From Butyricimonas muris (GTDB taxonomy: Bacteria > Bacteroidota > Bacteroidia > Bacteroidales > Marinifilaceae), in the NCBI RefSeq assembly GCF_046365375.1, contig NZ_JBKEIT010000002.1, positions 372,001-436,000 of the forward strand: a stretch of DNA of 64,000 nucleotides, read 5' to 3'. Of the stretch, positions 63,322-64,000 are shown in pieces (position 1 is the stretch's first letter; the number at the start of each line of letters is the position of its first letter). The translations under genes and the position numbers were made by a program. The notes below the pieces were generated by a model. It saw nothing but the letters and a program-made list of their open reading frames with translations. It had not been told where the DNA came from and ran no database searches.

Positions 63322-64000
63322 ATGAATACTATGATTCTAAAGAAATTACTATACGGAATAATGGGAGTGGCACTATTATCTTCATGTTACGATGAAGACA
63401 GCCTGACTCCCGGTGACCGGGTTATTGAATCCCGTTTTGAATTCCCGCAGGGAGACGAGAGTTGGGATAAAGATATTCAGAAGATATATGACGATTTCGG
63501 GATTTACGTGATTTATAAAAATTTCACCGTGGATGATTTCGATCGTTCATGGACAGGTGGAGGCGGGGGTGCGCAGGCACATTATGAAGGACAGGATGTG
63601 CAGGAAGGGCAAGAAGCTGCCGCTGTCGATTTCGTGAAAAACCATATATTCGCTTACCTCAACCGGGATGTCATCCAGCAGGCTATGCCGCCATACTTGT
63701 ATATGGCGTATGATCTGGCTCTTCGCATGGAGTTGATGCCGGGATATGTCACGAAGTCAACCCCGAATTTAAGTGTTTCCGGGTTGGACTACTGGGCATT
63801 TGGCTGGGGGTACGTGCAGGAAGTAATGGGAAACCCCGTGGGAGAGGTTGCACCGCCTTCGACTGCCGATAGATTCAGATTGTACAGGGGTGAATTTATG
63901 CAGATCATTCTTCGGAATGCTGTCGAGAGAGGTAATATAGTGATGCCTAACGGTTTCGGGAGAAACTTTGACTATAAGACTCCCGTTGTGACAGGTTCTG
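63322..64000 (+). CDS. SusD-adjacent lipoprotein, locus 5, truncated by the window edge
   Basis: The frame opens at 63322 (an ATG at 63331 is also possible) and stays open to base 64000, giving 226 visible residues. A lipobox ALLSSC is followed by DEDSLTPGDRVIESRFEFPQ and DESWDKDIQKIYDDFGIYVI, the pattern of the SusD-adjacent Mx1-like lipoproteins. The region where a zinc HExxH would be expected reads FMQIILRNAVERGNIVMPNG, so no metal motif is seen in the visible part. A Gly-rich loop (WTGGGGGAQ) is specific to this copy. The C-terminus and any later genes of locus 5 lie outside the window. Confidence 0.7.
   Translation, partial: MNTMILKKLLYGIMGVALLSSCYDEDSLTPGDRVIESRFEFPQGDESWDKDIQKIYDDFGIYVIYKNFTVDDFDRSWTGGGGGAQAHYEGQDVQEGQEAAAVDFVKNHIFAYLNRDVIQQAMPPYLYMAYDLALRMELMPGYVTKSTPNLSVSGLDYWAFGWGYVQEVMGNPVGEVAPPSTADRFRLYRGEFMQIILRNAVERGNIVMPNGFGRNFDYKTPVVTGS

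Overview
The window reads as a chromosome segment from a gut Bacteroidota, most likely the Odoribacteraceae (Butyricimonas/Odoribacter-like). The evidence is the SusC/SusD outer-membrane pairs, FecR anti-sigma factors ending in the DUF4974-type tail, Bacteroidota promoter elements (TTTG, about 20 nt, then TAnnTTTG) upstream of several sigma genes, and many DUF4369/TlpA thioredoxins. Almost every gene lies on the + strand. I saw no rRNA, tRNA, CRISPR array, transposase or phage gene.

Layout: positions 1-4280 hold the 3' part of a cation:proton antiporter with stress-protein-like domains and a large secreted MG2/TonB-plug protein. The rest consists of five successive import loci. Each begins with an ECF sigma factor and a FecR-type anti-sigma factor, followed by a SusC TonB-dependent transporter with an N-terminal signalling (STN) domain and a SusD lipoprotein. 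Locus 1 (4392-16798) continues with DUF4843 and PKD-like lipoproteins, a TlpA, a 510-aa protein of uncertain (possibly gingipain-like) family and a thioredoxin. A choloylglycine-hydrolase gene (16836-17918, minus strand) separates it from locus 2 and shares a perfect bidirectional terminator with it. Locus 2 (18039-32402) carries a lipoprotein, a TlpA, a subtilisin-like protein lacking all three catalytic residues, two double-motif aspartyl proteases with a PDZ-like tail, and a degenerate aspartyl protease fused to thioredoxin. Locus 3 (32798-43093) ends with a lipoprotein and two TlpAs. Locus 4 (43978-55802) ends with a lipoprotein, an intact HExxHxxGxxH metalloprotease and a TlpA. Locus 5 (56200-64000) runs off the right edge inside its lipoprotein gene.

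How the genes probably work together (inference): substrate binding by each SusC/SusD pair is signalled through the STN domain to FecR, which releases the cognate sigma factor to raise expression of that locus. The cargo genes are proteases, protease-like proteins and thioredoxins rather than glycosidases. This points to uptake and processing of peptides or disulfide-containing proteins, as known for RagAB-type transporters, rather than glycans. A pair of RNA hairpins sits between fecR and susC in all five loci, with differing sequence but the same position and shape. The most unusual content is the run of protease-fold genes in locus 2, several of them catalytically degenerate, alongside redox proteins.
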